DNA of 64,000 nt from Ardenticatenaceae bacterium (GCA_020634375.1 JACKBX010000005.1:1-64000), one strand, 5' to 3'. Counted from the first letter of the stretch, positions 26,540 to 36,118 are shown. Numbers and translations: made by a program. The notes: a model not told the origin generated them from the letters alone.

Positions 26540-27679
26540 ATGAACCAATTGTTTAGTCTCTTTGAGAAGAGCAGTGATGCGGCTATTGCAATTGATAAGA
26601 AGCAGCACATTGTCTTTTGGAATCGAACGGCGGAAACACTGCTAGGGTACCCACAATCGGAAGTAAAGGGGCGACCTTGTTGGCAGTTGTTAAACGGCCG
26701 TACTAGAGGTCATTTTCCTTTCTGCCAGGCCAACTGCCCCATCGTGCGGCAAATTCGTACAGAGCAATCGGCCCCTAACATTGACCTGACAGTAAACACA
26801 CGCACTGGCTTATCGCTGCCAGTGAACGCCAGCACAATCCCTGTAGCAGAAGGCAAAACTGACGAATCGCAAATTATGCTTATTCATCTGTTTCGCCCAC
26901 TACCAACGGCCGAAAACATGTTTGGCACGTTTCGCTTATATTTTCTGGGGCCGCTGCGTGCCCAACGGCTAGATGGATCACTGGTTAATAGTTTCCACTG
27001 GCAAAATCTTCATGTGCGTGCTTTGCTGGTTTACCTGGCGCAGCAAGAGTACGTGCCAGTCACAGAAGAACGACTGGCTGCGGATTTATGGCCGGATTTA
27101 CCACCTTCGATTGCACAAACAGAGCTAGAAACGGCCGTCACGCACCTCCGCCTTTGCCTGGAACCCAACCTTGCCTTACCACAACATTCCCGCTACATCC
27201 TGTTCCAAGACGGCCGTTACGCATTCAACAGCGAAATCCCCCTTTGGATAGACATACAGCATGTCGCCCAAAAAGGGAAACAGGCAAGTCTTGAACCCAA
27301 TATCCACCACGCAATCCAAATTTACGAAGAAATCTTACGCCTCTTCCGCGGTGAATATCTAGTCGATCTCGGCGAGACGGCCGTTTGGTCCCAAAACCAA
27401 TACCTCCACGCCCGCCAACTCCACATCCACACACTTGAATCGTTAGGGCAGCTATACGAGCAAATCAACCAACCTGAAGAAGCAAAAAAACTCTACCTGA
27501 GTGCCCTGATGCTCGACGTAAACTGCGATACCGCCTATCAAAAACTCATCCAACTCGCCCTACCACACAGCAGCCGAATCGAAGCACTACAACACTGCCA
27601 ACACCTTGCATCAACCATTCGCAGCGAGCTAGACATCATCCTGAGCGACGAGTTTCGCCAACTACTAGAGAAGACATGA
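26540..27679 (+). CDS. PAS-SARP (BTAD) transcriptional regulator 2
   Basis: 379 residues with the same layout as 23707-24858: PAS (~1-120) with W-N-R-T-A-E-T-L-L-G-Y and Cys47, Cys62, Cys66; winged helix (~135-225; L-W-P-D-L-P-P); and BTAD (~235-375). The two proteins are clearly paralogous but diverged, and this one carries more ACGGCCGT copies. GAGGAGAG lies upstream of the ATG. The invariant cysteine trio suggests a bound metal, heme or redox switch, which is inference. Its own promoter carries a SARP-type repeat (site A), and site B precedes the next gene. Confidence 0.85.
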   Translation: MNQLFSLFEKSSDAAIAIDKKQHIVFWNRTAETLLGYPQSEVKGRPCWQLLNGRTRGHFPFCQANCPIVRQIRTEQSAPNIDLTVNTRTGLSLPVNASTIPVAEGKTDESQIMLIHLFRPLPTAENMFGTFRLYFLGPLRAQRLDGSLVNSFHWQNLHVRALLVYLAQQEYVPVTEERLAADLWPDLPPSIAQTELETAVTHLRLCLEPNLALPQHSRYILFQDGRYAFNSEIPLWIDIQHVAQKGKQASLEPNIHHAIQIYEEILRLFRGEYLVDLGETAVWSQNQYLHARQLHIHTLESLGQLYEQINQPEEAKKLYLSALMLDVNCDTAYQKLIQLALPHSSRIEALQHCQHLASTIRSELDIILSDEFRQLLEKT

Positions 27680-27715
27680 AGGAGGGCTTATGAATTGAGG
27701 GGGTAGCCACGAGAC

Positions 27716-27745
27716 GTTGAGGGTTCGGTGAGTGCAAACTAGTAT
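27716..27745 (+). promoter_or_regulatory. SARP-type direct repeat and -10 box, site B
   Basis: GTTGAGG (27716-27722), 4 bp, GGTGAGT (27727-27733), 6 bp, TAGTAT (27740-27745). It lies upstream of the large secreted-protein gene. Best -10 match of the three sites. Confidence 0.65.
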
Positions 27746-27914
27746 CCTGGTACTGCATAACATAAAAGTGTGTGCAAAAAATGTACTGGAATGCATCCGA
27801 CTACACTCATCAAAAAAGTACAGTTCAAATCAAAAAGACTGGCGAAATGTCATCGTAGTAAAAACAAAACGCCAGAGGGCAAAATTATTCGGAAGCTTGA
27901 GGAGGCAACCAATT

Positions 27915-30900
27915 ATGAAACCCAAACATCTCATTTATTTTTTGCTCATCGTCAGCCTAATCATCATCACGACAAGCGTTTCCCTGGCCGATGATGGCGA
28001 GATGTTCCGCCGGAACATCTCCAAAACACCTGATCAAGAAACAGAACGTGCCAATCTTGTGCAAATGACCTTCTATGTACCTGCCCAAACATCAGAGGGC
28101 GAACTCACCAGCATCGAATACCACGATGCTGAAGGTACATTAGTTGACACACGCGACTTTGCCAAGCCCCTGGTAGCAGTCTACATTGATGGGCTGCCAG
28201 AAGAAGAGCCTGAAGACATGTACACCATTTTGAGCGGGGCTGGTTGGGGTGCACATGATGCTTACACGGCCGTTTCCTTGGACGATGGGGCAACCTGGAA
28301 ACGCACCAATCTTTCACTTTCAGCAGATCTGTCATCGTTCATTTTAGATAATGGACACCCCTACCCTGGCGACGCGCATAACATGACCTTTGCGTTAGCC
28401 GGGGATAAAGTGCTTGTGGGATGGATCAGCAAATATTGTGATGGCGGCTCACCGGCTTATACCTGGCAAGATGAAGACAGCAACGACCTTTACCCCGATA
28501 TTTGGGGCGTAGCAGGTGCACAAGACTCAGTAAATTACACCCTGCAAGGCTTCCCAGAAGTAGGTGAAGTTCCTTACTCCTGTGTATGGTCTGCTCGCGG
28601 CACACTGCTAGAAGTGGATGCAGATGGCATCCCGACAGATGGTGGCGGTTTTTACGACGTTATTTGGACGAAAGCTGAACGGCTCACATCTGGGCGCCGC
28701 GATGCCAACCGCCTGGAAATGAACGGCGACAGTGCCTCTGGTTTCATGATGACCTGGCAGGAAGACCCTGAAGGGCTGCGCCCCGGTCAGGGACTTGGCC
28801 CCGGCGAGGGTTGGTCTGGCGCCGTTGTCAATCAACAAACCGATCTGTGGTATTCCTACATCTCAATGGAAGATTTCGAGATGGTGCAAACCTCAGACGA
28901 TGACGACACGCCTATCTCAATCTATGAGTACACGGGCGACACAATGCCCAAAGTAGCAATGCCTATGGCGTTGCCTGTTCGTCTAACCGACAACAAAATG
29001 TGTAAGTCCGTAGGTGACTTTCCTTATTGCTACATTGACTTCGACAATGTGGACGAGAATGGGGAGTTGATTCTGCCGGATGATCTAGACTCAATCACGC
29101 AGTCAACGGAATCCACACTTTGCACAGAAGTGGTGCAATGGACAAACCCCGGCGGTACAACGCTGAATCTCTGTGTGGCTGAAGACGGCCGTGTCCTGCA
29201 AGGTCGCGTCGGTTCATCCCGTCCACGCGTCAACGTCCAACCCTACGACTCTGACGGTGATGGCATTTACGACAGCGCCTGGGTCATCATGGGCTCAGAA
29301 GAATCCAAAGCCCTGGGCGAAGGCTCCACCGAAGAAGACCTCGAACCGGAAGACGTCGGCAAAAACATGTGGTACTACACCTTCGACCTGCTTCATCCAA
29401 ATATTGTTGCCCAAGGCGGTATGCTCAACCAACCAGCCGTATGTGGCCCCCAAGATGAAGACTGTACAGAAGGCGAGTTCTTCCCACTACTAGAAGATGA
29501 TTTTGGCAACCTGTTTTACGAAACAGAAATCTCCCGCCGCTTCTCCCACTTCTCCCAGCCAATACACCAAATCGGCAATGCCGGCGTCTCGGCCGTGTTG
29601 ATCGTCAAACAAGGTATCATCAACCAGGGTGGCCCGGCCGACATCTTCCTACGGCGGCTCGTTGTGCCAGATGATGTTTGGGAACCGTGCCCAGAAGATT
29701 CGCCATATGACCGCTGTCTGCCCGCAGGCTACAACCCCTATGCCTACGAAAACATGGCATGTGACGAATGGGTTTACACCGATGGCTCCAATCCACGCTA
29801 TGTAGAAGGGCTATGCCTAAGCAACATGATCAACGTGTCTGGTGGCACCATCGTCTCTTGCGACAATGGCAGCAGCGGCACTGACTGTGCAGCAGACTTC
29901 CCCTGGGATGGCGGCGAATCCCCCTTCCCCAAAGTCACCGAATGGGTACAAACAGCAGAAAACCTGGACGATCAATCCTGGGAAAACCCCTACGACGTCG
30001 CTAAAGGGCATCGTGGTTTTGTTGATGGCGACTTCATCATGATGATGTACGCCTGGTCTCCAAACTGGAAGGCCAACACCGTTGGCAATGACCACTACAA
30101 CCTGTACGCCCGCCGCTCCTTCGATGGCGGCCTGACCTGGACGACCCTGCCGGTCAGTTACACTCATGTGGATGGTACTGTTTGGACTGGCGAAGGTACA
30201 GAAACCTGTGAAAACTACGGCGCTGGCTCAGAATACATAACAGCCTGTACCACCTACGGCCCTGGCGAGTTTGAACAATCCCGCAATCTATCCCAACTCA
30301 CAGGGAACAAAGTCACCATCTTAGACCCGCGCTACACCCCCAGCGGCGGCATTAAAATGCTGCCTGTCACAGACAAACTAGATGTTGGTGGCGGCACGTT
30401 GCCATATGATGATGACGCCTTGCGTGATCCGTCTATGTTCTTCGTCGTCTATGAAACGGGTGACAATACCACCGTAGCAGAAGGCGAAGCTGTGCCATTA
30501 GACCTATTCTATAGCCGGGCCTACGCCTTTGGCGATTACTATGACCTGGTGGAATATTCCACTGGAGATGGCGAGATTGTTGAGGGCTTTGACTGGCTGG
30601 AACATGACAGGGATGACCTCTCTGGCGAAGCAGCCAATACAGCCAACCCCGGCGCCAGCTACTATTACGTGGTCTGGAACCAGTGGCAAGAAGATGAACA
30701 TGAGAATGTCTCCGAAAGCGACATCATCTTCCGCCGCATCATGTACCTGGATGATGCTGAAGATGAATCAACACCTCCTATCACCAGCATCTTGTATGTT
30801 AGCCACACAATGGCTGACTATGAGGACACGCTGCTGCTGATTGGCTCGGCGCGTGATGGCGACCACGTGGGCGACAAGCCCGAAGACGATATTGGCGGCT

Positions 30901-31112
30901 ATGAGTGGACGGACACCTTTGATGGAATCACAACCATTGTGGGAACCCAGAAGCAATTGAGTTTACCGGTTAATAACGCACCACCAGGATGGCACCAATT
31001 CCAATTCCGAGCAAAGGATAAAGGTGGCAACTGGTCGCCCGGTGTAGATGTGCAAATATGGATTGTCGAAGAGCTGCATCAAGCCTATTTGCCAATGGCG
31101 ACTGGTAATTAG
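27915..31112 (+). CDS. Large secreted protein, choice-of-anchor-like, YLPMA tail
   Basis: 1065 residues from the ATG at 27915 (GGAGG 9 bp upstream); the longer open frame begins in the untranslated leader. Signal peptide residues 1-25 (I-I-I-T-T-S-V-S-L-A). The body is acidic, rich in Trp/Tyr/Asp and Cys pairs, with sialidase-like phrases (D-D-G-A-T-W-K-R-T and R-S-F-D-G-G-L-T-W-T-T). It generally resembles large choice-of-anchor exported proteins found near multiheme cytochromes; I hold that identification loosely. The C-terminus is A-Y-L-P-M-A-T-G-N. Followed by a strong terminator and then the cytochrome operon. Confidence 0.7.
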   Translation: MKPKHLIYFLLIVSLIIITTSVSLADDGEMFRRNISKTPDQETERANLVQMTFYVPAQTSEGELTSIEYHDAEGTLVDTRDFAKPLVAVYIDGLPEEEPEDMYTILSGAGWGAHDAYTAVSLDDGATWKRTNLSLSADLSSFILDNGHPYPGDAHNMTFALAGDKVLVGWISKYCDGGSPAYTWQDEDSNDLYPDIWGVAGAQDSVNYTLQGFPEVGEVPYSCVWSARGTLLEVDADGIPTDGGGFYDVIWTKAERLTSGRRDANRLEMNGDSASGFMMTWQEDPEGLRPGQGLGPGEGWSGAVVNQQTDLWYSYISMEDFEMVQTSDDDDTPISIYEYTGDTMPKVAMPMALPVRLTDNKMCKSVGDFPYCYIDFDNVDENGELILPDDLDSITQSTESTLCTEVVQWTNPGGTTLNLCVAEDGRVLQGRVGSSRPRVNVQPYDSDGDGIYDSAWVIMGSEESKALGEGSTEEDLEPEDVGKNMWYYTFDLLHPNIVAQGGMLNQPAVCGPQDEDCTEGEFFPLLEDDFGNLFYETEISRRFSHFSQPIHQIGNAGVSAVLIVKQGIINQGGPADIFLRRLVVPDDVWEPCPEDSPYDRCLPAGYNPYAYENMACDEWVYTDGSNPRYVEGLCLSNMINVSGGTIVSCDNGSSGTDCAADFPWDGGESPFPKVTEWVQTAENLDDQSWENPYDVAKGHRGFVDGDFIMMMYAWSPNWKANTVGNDHYNLYARRSFDGGLTWTTLPVSYTHVDGTVWTGEGTETCENYGAGSEYITACTTYGPGEFEQSRNLSQLTGNKVTILDPRYTPSGGIKMLPVTDKLDVGGGTLPYDDDALRDPSMFFVVYETGDNTTVAEGEAVPLDLFYSRAYAFGDYYDLVEYSTGDGEIVEGFDWLEHDRDDLSGEAANTANPGASYYYVVWNQWQEDEHENVSESDIIFRRIMYLDDAEDESTPPITSILYVSHTMADYEDTLLLIGSARDGDHVGDKPEDDIGGYEWTDTFDGITTIVGTQKQLSLPVNNAPPGWHQFQFRAKDKGGNWSPGVDVQIWIVEELHQAYLPMATGN

Positions 31113-31136
31113 ACAGTTTGTATTGACAGATTGAAT

Positions 31137-31175
31137 AGGGTATGGCCGGTTCACCGGCCATACCCTGGCGTTTTT
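31137..31175 (+). terminator. Strong intrinsic terminator
   Basis: A 13-bp perfect stem (31137-31149 with 31154-31166), 4-nt loop, then GGCG and five T to 31175. It separates the large secreted-protein gene from the cytochrome operon. Confidence 0.92.
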
Positions 31176-31191
31176 AGAATGATAGGAAACG

Positions 31192-32256
31192 ATGAAAGCT
31201 GAGGTGCCTATGGACAGTAAAAACTCACATCTTCGAATTCCTTTGCGTCTGGTGATTTATGGGATATTGGCAATGATACTGATTGCGGTGGGCACGGCCG
31301 TTTACATACACTATCACGCCTATCTCAGTCCTGGCCCCCTCTCGGCTGTCAATCACACTGGAGAAGAACTGGGCGGCTTCACCTCTCATGCCATGTTCGA
31401 GCAAGAATGCAGTTTTTGCCATGCCCCCGTCCACTGCATTACCGACAATCGCTGCCAGGAATGCCACATGGACATTGCCCAACAGCGTGCAGAGGCCATG
31501 GGCCTGCACAGCCTGTTACCCGGCACAGAACAATGCCAAAGCTGCCACGTGGAACACCAGGGACGAGAAGCCGTCATCAGCCGTGTCGTTTTCAAGAACA
31601 TCAACCATGAAGGGATTAGCGGATTCAGCCTGGCGCAGCACGAAACCCGGTTTGATGGCACACCGATGGTTTGCGAGGATTGCCATACCGAAGGGCGGTT
31701 TGCCGCCGACGAAGTGAATTGTGTGGACTGCCACACAGCCGCCGGGGAAGAGATGATTGCCGAGCATCGAGTAGAGCATGGTGAAAATTGTCGCGGCTGC
31801 CACGATGGGCAAGACAGCATTGTGGATTTTGACCACGACGCGGTATATGTGCTGGCGCAGGGACACGAAAACGTGGGCTGTGCAGATTGCCATGCGGAGC
31901 AAGTTTTCGCTGGAACGCCGCAGACTTGTGAGTCTTGCCACGAGGAACCGGATGTTCATGCCGGGCAGTTTGGACAAGACTGCGCACGCTGCCACACGGC
32001 CGTTGCCTGGGCGCCCGCGCAGTTAACCCAACACCAGTTCATGCTCAATCATGGTGATGGCGAGACTTTGGCATGTACAAGCTGCCATGTCACCTCCTAC
32101 GCCGAAGTAACGTGCGAAGAATGCCATACAACAGCAGACATGATTGCGGCTCATCCAGCAGAGAAATCACCTGATTTCACGCTAGGTCAGCCCTGTGCAA
32201 GCTGCCATTCCACCGGGCAGCCAGAGGACACCATGCCGCTGGCACATGCGCAGTAG
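31192..32256 (+). CDS. Membrane-anchored dodecaheme c-type cytochrome
   Basis: 354 residues (ATG at 31192 with AGGA, or at 31210 with GAGG). One membrane segment lies at ~17-38; the rest is outside. I count twelve C-x-x-C-H heme motifs between residues ~70 and 345, for example C-S-F-C-H, C-Q-E-C-H, C-E-D-C-H, C-R-G-C-H, C-A-S-C-H, plus extra His residues able to act as second axial ligands. It should pass electrons from the membrane quinol pool outward. First gene of a three-gene unit with 32276 (19 bp later) and 33188. No cytochrome maturation genes are in the window. Confidence 0.92.
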   Translation: MKAEVPMDSKNSHLRIPLRLVIYGILAMILIAVGTAVYIHYHAYLSPGPLSAVNHTGEELGGFTSHAMFEQECSFCHAPVHCITDNRCQECHMDIAQQRAEAMGLHSLLPGTEQCQSCHVEHQGREAVISRVVFKNINHEGISGFSLAQHETRFDGTPMVCEDCHTEGRFAADEVNCVDCHTAAGEEMIAEHRVEHGENCRGCHDGQDSIVDFDHDAVYVLAQGHENVGCADCHAEQVFAGTPQTCESCHEEPDVHAGQFGQDCARCHTAVAWAPAQLTQHQFMLNHGDGETLACTSCHVTSYAEVTCEECHTTADMIAAHPAEKSPDFTLGQPCASCHSTGQPEDTMPLAHAQ

Positions 32257-32275
32257 CATCACAAATGAGGCGTGT

Positions 32276-33160
32276 ATGTTGACGTATTTGCAACCGAAAT
32301 GGCGTTTATGGACAGTGGGACTAACCGTGTTATGTTGGCTGCTGCCTGTTTCGGTGATGGCACAAGATGGGGAAACGGCCGTTGCCACAACGGCCGTGAT
32401 CCAGCGTCTCAATGTTCAAGTCATGCCAGAGTTCGATGACAGCCGCGTGCTCGTCATCGTACAGGGGCGTTTGGCCGCTGACAGCGCCAATCTGCCACAA
32501 ACCATCACCGTGCGCGTGCCCCAAGACGCGCAAATCAACCAGATGGCCGTCGTCAACATGGAAACGGGCGCACCAACGGCCCAACCCTACGACACTGCCC
32601 CAGACCCGGCAGACGGCCGTTGGCTGCTGGCAACCTATACCGTAGACAGCGCCCACTTTTTCTACGAATACTACTTCAACCCCCTGAGCGCAGGCGCGGA
32701 AAAACGCTTTACATTTACGCTGAGTACACTACACCCCATCACCGAACTGGTGCTAGAAGTACAGCAGCCACGCACAGCAGAGGATTTTGTTACGGAACCT
32801 ACTTCTGATAGCAGCCAGGTTGATTCTTATGGTCTGACAATGTACCAATTTACTGCCGGAACGCTGCCTGCTGGTGGGGAAACGACCGTTTCCATCCAAT
32901 ATACCAAAACCGACACCACCCCCTCAGTTCCCCGGCAGCAAGCCCCAGAGACAACGGCTGCCACAAATAACACACTGCTGCCAACTTGGGTCTTCGGCCT
33001 ATTAGCGGCCGTTGCTGTCAGCACATTTGCTGGATTTGCCTGGTATCGCACCAGGCTGCCAAAACCCGCCTCCATCATCCGCACGCACTACTGCCCACAA
33101 TGTGGCACGCCGCAGCGCGATGACGCACATTACTGCCATGCCTGCGGCGCAGCGTTATGA
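32276..33160 (+). CDS. Exported beta-domain protein with membrane helix and C-terminal zinc ribbon
   Basis: 294 residues; the ATG at 32276 (GAGG 6 bp upstream) begins a signal peptide ending M-A-Q-D. Residues ~35-225 look like one or two beta-sandwich domains without cysteines. A membrane helix lies at ~240-262 (W-V-F-G-L-L-A-A-V-A-V-S-T-F). A Cys4 zinc ribbon ends the protein on the inner side (Y-C-P-Q-C-G ... Y-C-H-A-C-G). It sits between two multiheme cytochrome genes, 19 and 27 bp from them, so is likely an assembly or docking partner. Function not recognised. Confidence 0.75.
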   Translation: MLTYLQPKWRLWTVGLTVLCWLLPVSVMAQDGETAVATTAVIQRLNVQVMPEFDDSRVLVIVQGRLAADSANLPQTITVRVPQDAQINQMAVVNMETGAPTAQPYDTAPDPADGRWLLATYTVDSAHFFYEYYFNPLSAGAEKRFTFTLSTLHPITELVLEVQQPRTAEDFVTEPTSDSSQVDSYGLTMYQFTAGTLPAGGETTVSIQYTKTDTTPSVPRQQAPETTAATNNTLLPTWVFGLLAAVAVSTFAGFAWYRTRLPKPASIIRTHYCPQCGTPQRDDAHYCHACGAAL

Positions 33161-33187
33161 TGGGTTGAGCAATGGAGGGTTAGTCAC

Positions 33188-36049
33188 ATGAAAAAATGGC
33201 CCTTTATTTTCACGATTTTGACACTCAGCTTACTCGCCCTGGTGAGCGGCATGATCTATCTCGCCCTCACCGCGCCTTTGCATCCCGGCCAAACGCTGTT
33301 TACCTTGCAGCATATGGGCGAGCAGGCTCATCTACGCCTGACTGGTGATGATGCAGACCGGGCAGACCTGGCATTAACGCTGGCGGACCGGCGGCTGGCT
33401 GACCTGGCCGAAGCAACGGAATCGGCTGATATTTTGGCTGCCATTGAAGCGCTGGATGCGGCATTGGAAACGGCCGTGCGGCGCATCAACACCATACCTG
33501 ACCCCAACCAAGAACCCCTATACAATCAGTTCAAGGCTCTGCTGCATCGCAGCGAAATTGTACTCAGCTCACTGGAATCAGACCCCGATGGAAAATTACT
33601 TGCCCTTGCCTCCCGGCTGGCTGATTGGCAGGAAATGGCATCGGCCGATGAGGTTGTTGCCCAACTACCGCAGCAAAAAAATGCGCCCACACTCATTGAA
33701 GCCGCCCTGGTACCTTTTCTGGGTGAAGATGTAGACCACAACGCCTTTCCGCTGACAAATGGACACGCCAACCTGGACTGTGAAACCTGTCATTCGGATG
33801 GCGAGTATGCCAATACTGCCACCACCTGCGAAAGCTGCCACTATCTGCAATCTTATGCCATCGTCAACAGCCTGCTTTACCCGGAAACCAACGATCCCTG
33901 GGTGGTCTATCCCGGTCATTTCTCTGGCGCGTGCGACGCCTGCCATGACACGGCTTCTTGGAAACCGTATCAATTTGACCACATGGGCATTACAGAATGC
34001 CAGTCTTGCCACTATCAGGACACACCAGCCCCACAAGAGGCAGCACTGCTCTTTGTTATGAACACGGGAACGGCCGTTGCCTCCGCCCACTACTCCCTGG
34101 AATGCATTGCCTGCCACAGCAACACCGAAGACTGGACAATCGCCGCCTTTGACCATCTCGACGTCAGCGAATGCCAAAGCTGCCACCAGGCTGATGTTCC
34201 CGAAGAACACATTTATCCCGGCGAATGCAGCGACTGCCACTTCCACACCGTGCGTTGGGAGGAAATCTCCTACAACCACGCCAACGTCAGCGAGTGCCAA
34301 AGCTGCCATCAGGCTGACACCCCTGAAGAGCACTACCCCGGAGCTTGTGTCAACTGCCACAGCAACACCGAAGATTGGCAAGAAGCCGACGTCAATCATC
34401 TCGGTCTTTACGATTGCCTTTCCTGCCATCAAGCAGATTCACCAATCAATCATTACGCTGGGCAATGCGCCAACTGCCACAGTGTCTACAACTGGACAAA
34501 CGTCACCTTCGACCACACAAATTACACCGATTGCCAAAGCTGCCACGAAGACATCCTCCCAGACAATCATTACAGCGGAGAATGCAGCAACTGCCATACG
34601 CCAGAATCTTGGGAGACTATCACCTTTGACCACACCGGTCAGACCGATTGCCAAAGCTGCCACAGCGAAGATCGCCCGGACGGACATTACCCCGGACAAT
34701 GTTCTGCCTGCCACTTTACCAACACCTGGACACAAACATGGGTCACGCACGAAAACTTCCCTGGCTGCGCCAACTGTCATTATGGGCCATCCAATCATTA
34801 CGGCAACCAGTGCCAAAACTGCCATAATGTTGAAGCTTGGAAACCCGCAGGCTTCAGCCATATCGGTCTAACCAACTGCCTCAACTGCCACACACAAACT
34901 GCACCGCCCAATCACTATGATGGGCAATGTTCCAACTGCCACACCACCAACAATTGGGTAGATGCTGGTTTCAGTCATATTGGCCTCACCGATTGCCTGG
35001 CCTGTCATCAACAAGAGGCGCCAGACAATCACTACGATACTCAATGTTCTAACTGCCACAATACTAGCAATTGGGCTAACGTCACCTTTAGTCACAATGA
35101 GTTGACAGACTGCCTGGCCTGCCACGAAGAAGAACTGCCACCTAATCACTTTGTCAACAGTTGTACAGACTGTCACAATACGACTAGCTGGACACAAGTC
35201 ACATTCGTTCATTCTGAAATGACAGACTGCCTGGCCTGTCATGCCACGCCAAGCGGTCATTGGCCTGGGCAATGCTCAGACTGTCACACGCTGGATGACT
35301 GGTCAGATATTCATTTCGATCATATTACCTACACAGACTGTAAATCTTGTCATGCCCGGCCAACGGGACATTATCGGGGCCAATGTTCGAACTGCCACAT
35401 CACCGAGAATTGGACTGAGATTCTTCATGATCATTTGACTGATTGTGTGGCCTGTCATACCGCGCCGGACGGTCATTATGATGGGCAGTGCTCGAACTGC
35501 CACATTACGGATAACTGGACGGATGTGACATTTGATCATGATGGCTTTGTGGACTGTTTATCTTGCCATGCTGCACCGGATGATCACTATGACGGGCAGT
35601 GTTCTAACTGTCACATCACGGATAACTGGACAGATGTGACATTTGACCATACTGGTTATACGAATTGCAATCAGTGCCATACCGCGCCAGATGAGCACTT
35701 TAGTGGGCAATGTTCCAACTGCCACACTACGGATAATTGGTCGGATGTGACGTTTGATCATGATGATGCAAATGATTGCCGCAGTTGTCACCAACCCCCT
35801 GCGGAACATGAACCTGGGCAATGTTCGCAATGTCATTCAACGGATAATTGGACGCCGCTGCCTACCCCAACGCCAGCAGGGCAGGCACGTCCAACGGCCG
35901 TTCCCACAGCAACACCTACTCCACAGCCAACCAATACGCCCATGCCCACCAACACACCTACTCCCCAACCCACGGCGACAACAGAACCACCACCAGAATT
36001 AGCCACCCCTGTGTTGGGTATTGAACTTCCGCCCAACCCTTCGCGTTAA
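33188..36049 (+). CDS. Giant multiheme c-type cytochrome, 35 CxxCH motifs
   Basis: 953 residues with GGAGGG upstream. An N-terminal membrane anchor (~5-27) precedes a helical, cysteine-free domain (~30-190). From ~195 to 890 I count 35 C-x-x-C-H motifs. Most of that region is a tandem repeat of 37-40 residues with two hemes each: H-Y-x-G-Q-C-S-N-C-H, N-W, V-T-F-x-H, D-C-x-[AS]-C-H. The last ~60 residues are P/T-rich and end in N-P-S-R. The C-terminal repeats are the most alike, indicating recent internal duplication. It probably forms a long extracellular electron conduit; final gene of the operon. Confidence 0.95.
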   Translation: MKKWPFIFTILTLSLLALVSGMIYLALTAPLHPGQTLFTLQHMGEQAHLRLTGDDADRADLALTLADRRLADLAEATESADILAAIEALDAALETAVRRINTIPDPNQEPLYNQFKALLHRSEIVLSSLESDPDGKLLALASRLADWQEMASADEVVAQLPQQKNAPTLIEAALVPFLGEDVDHNAFPLTNGHANLDCETCHSDGEYANTATTCESCHYLQSYAIVNSLLYPETNDPWVVYPGHFSGACDACHDTASWKPYQFDHMGITECQSCHYQDTPAPQEAALLFVMNTGTAVASAHYSLECIACHSNTEDWTIAAFDHLDVSECQSCHQADVPEEHIYPGECSDCHFHTVRWEEISYNHANVSECQSCHQADTPEEHYPGACVNCHSNTEDWQEADVNHLGLYDCLSCHQADSPINHYAGQCANCHSVYNWTNVTFDHTNYTDCQSCHEDILPDNHYSGECSNCHTPESWETITFDHTGQTDCQSCHSEDRPDGHYPGQCSACHFTNTWTQTWVTHENFPGCANCHYGPSNHYGNQCQNCHNVEAWKPAGFSHIGLTNCLNCHTQTAPPNHYDGQCSNCHTTNNWVDAGFSHIGLTDCLACHQQEAPDNHYDTQCSNCHNTSNWANVTFSHNELTDCLACHEEELPPNHFVNSCTDCHNTTSWTQVTFVHSEMTDCLACHATPSGHWPGQCSDCHTLDDWSDIHFDHITYTDCKSCHARPTGHYRGQCSNCHITENWTEILHDHLTDCVACHTAPDGHYDGQCSNCHITDNWTDVTFDHDGFVDCLSCHAAPDDHYDGQCSNCHITDNWTDVTFDHTGYTNCNQCHTAPDEHFSGQCSNCHTTDNWSDVTFDHDDANDCRSCHQPPAEHEPGQCSQCHSTDNWTPLPTPTPAGQARPTAVPTATPTPQPTNTPMPTNTPTPQPTATTEPPPELATPVLGIELPPNPSR

Positions 36050-36086
36050 TGCACGCCTGAGAGCGGGCCATTACAATACATCATGT

Positions 36087-36118
36087 GGGGGATAGATGGT
36101 AAACGTCTATCCCCCTTT
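36087..36118. terminator. Bidirectional terminator between convergent genes
   Basis: GGGGGATAG (36087-36095) pairs perfectly with CTATCCCCC (36107-36115), with T/A on the flanks. It serves the 35-heme cytochrome and the CAP protein. Confidence 0.8.

Noticed and set aside
27732..27914. Upstream start for the large secreted protein
   Set aside because: The region overlaps the proposed -10 box (site B) and leader; the signal peptide and GGAGG mark 27915.
35872..36030. P/T-rich tail of the 35-heme cytochrome as a repeat element
   Set aside because: Proline-threonine low complexity is a common cell-wall or surface stalk and occurs in several exported proteins here.
33188..36049. Zinc-finger or ferredoxin reading of the Cys-rich repeats
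   Set aside because: Every C-x-x-C is followed by His and the protein has an export anchor, which fits c-type hemes.
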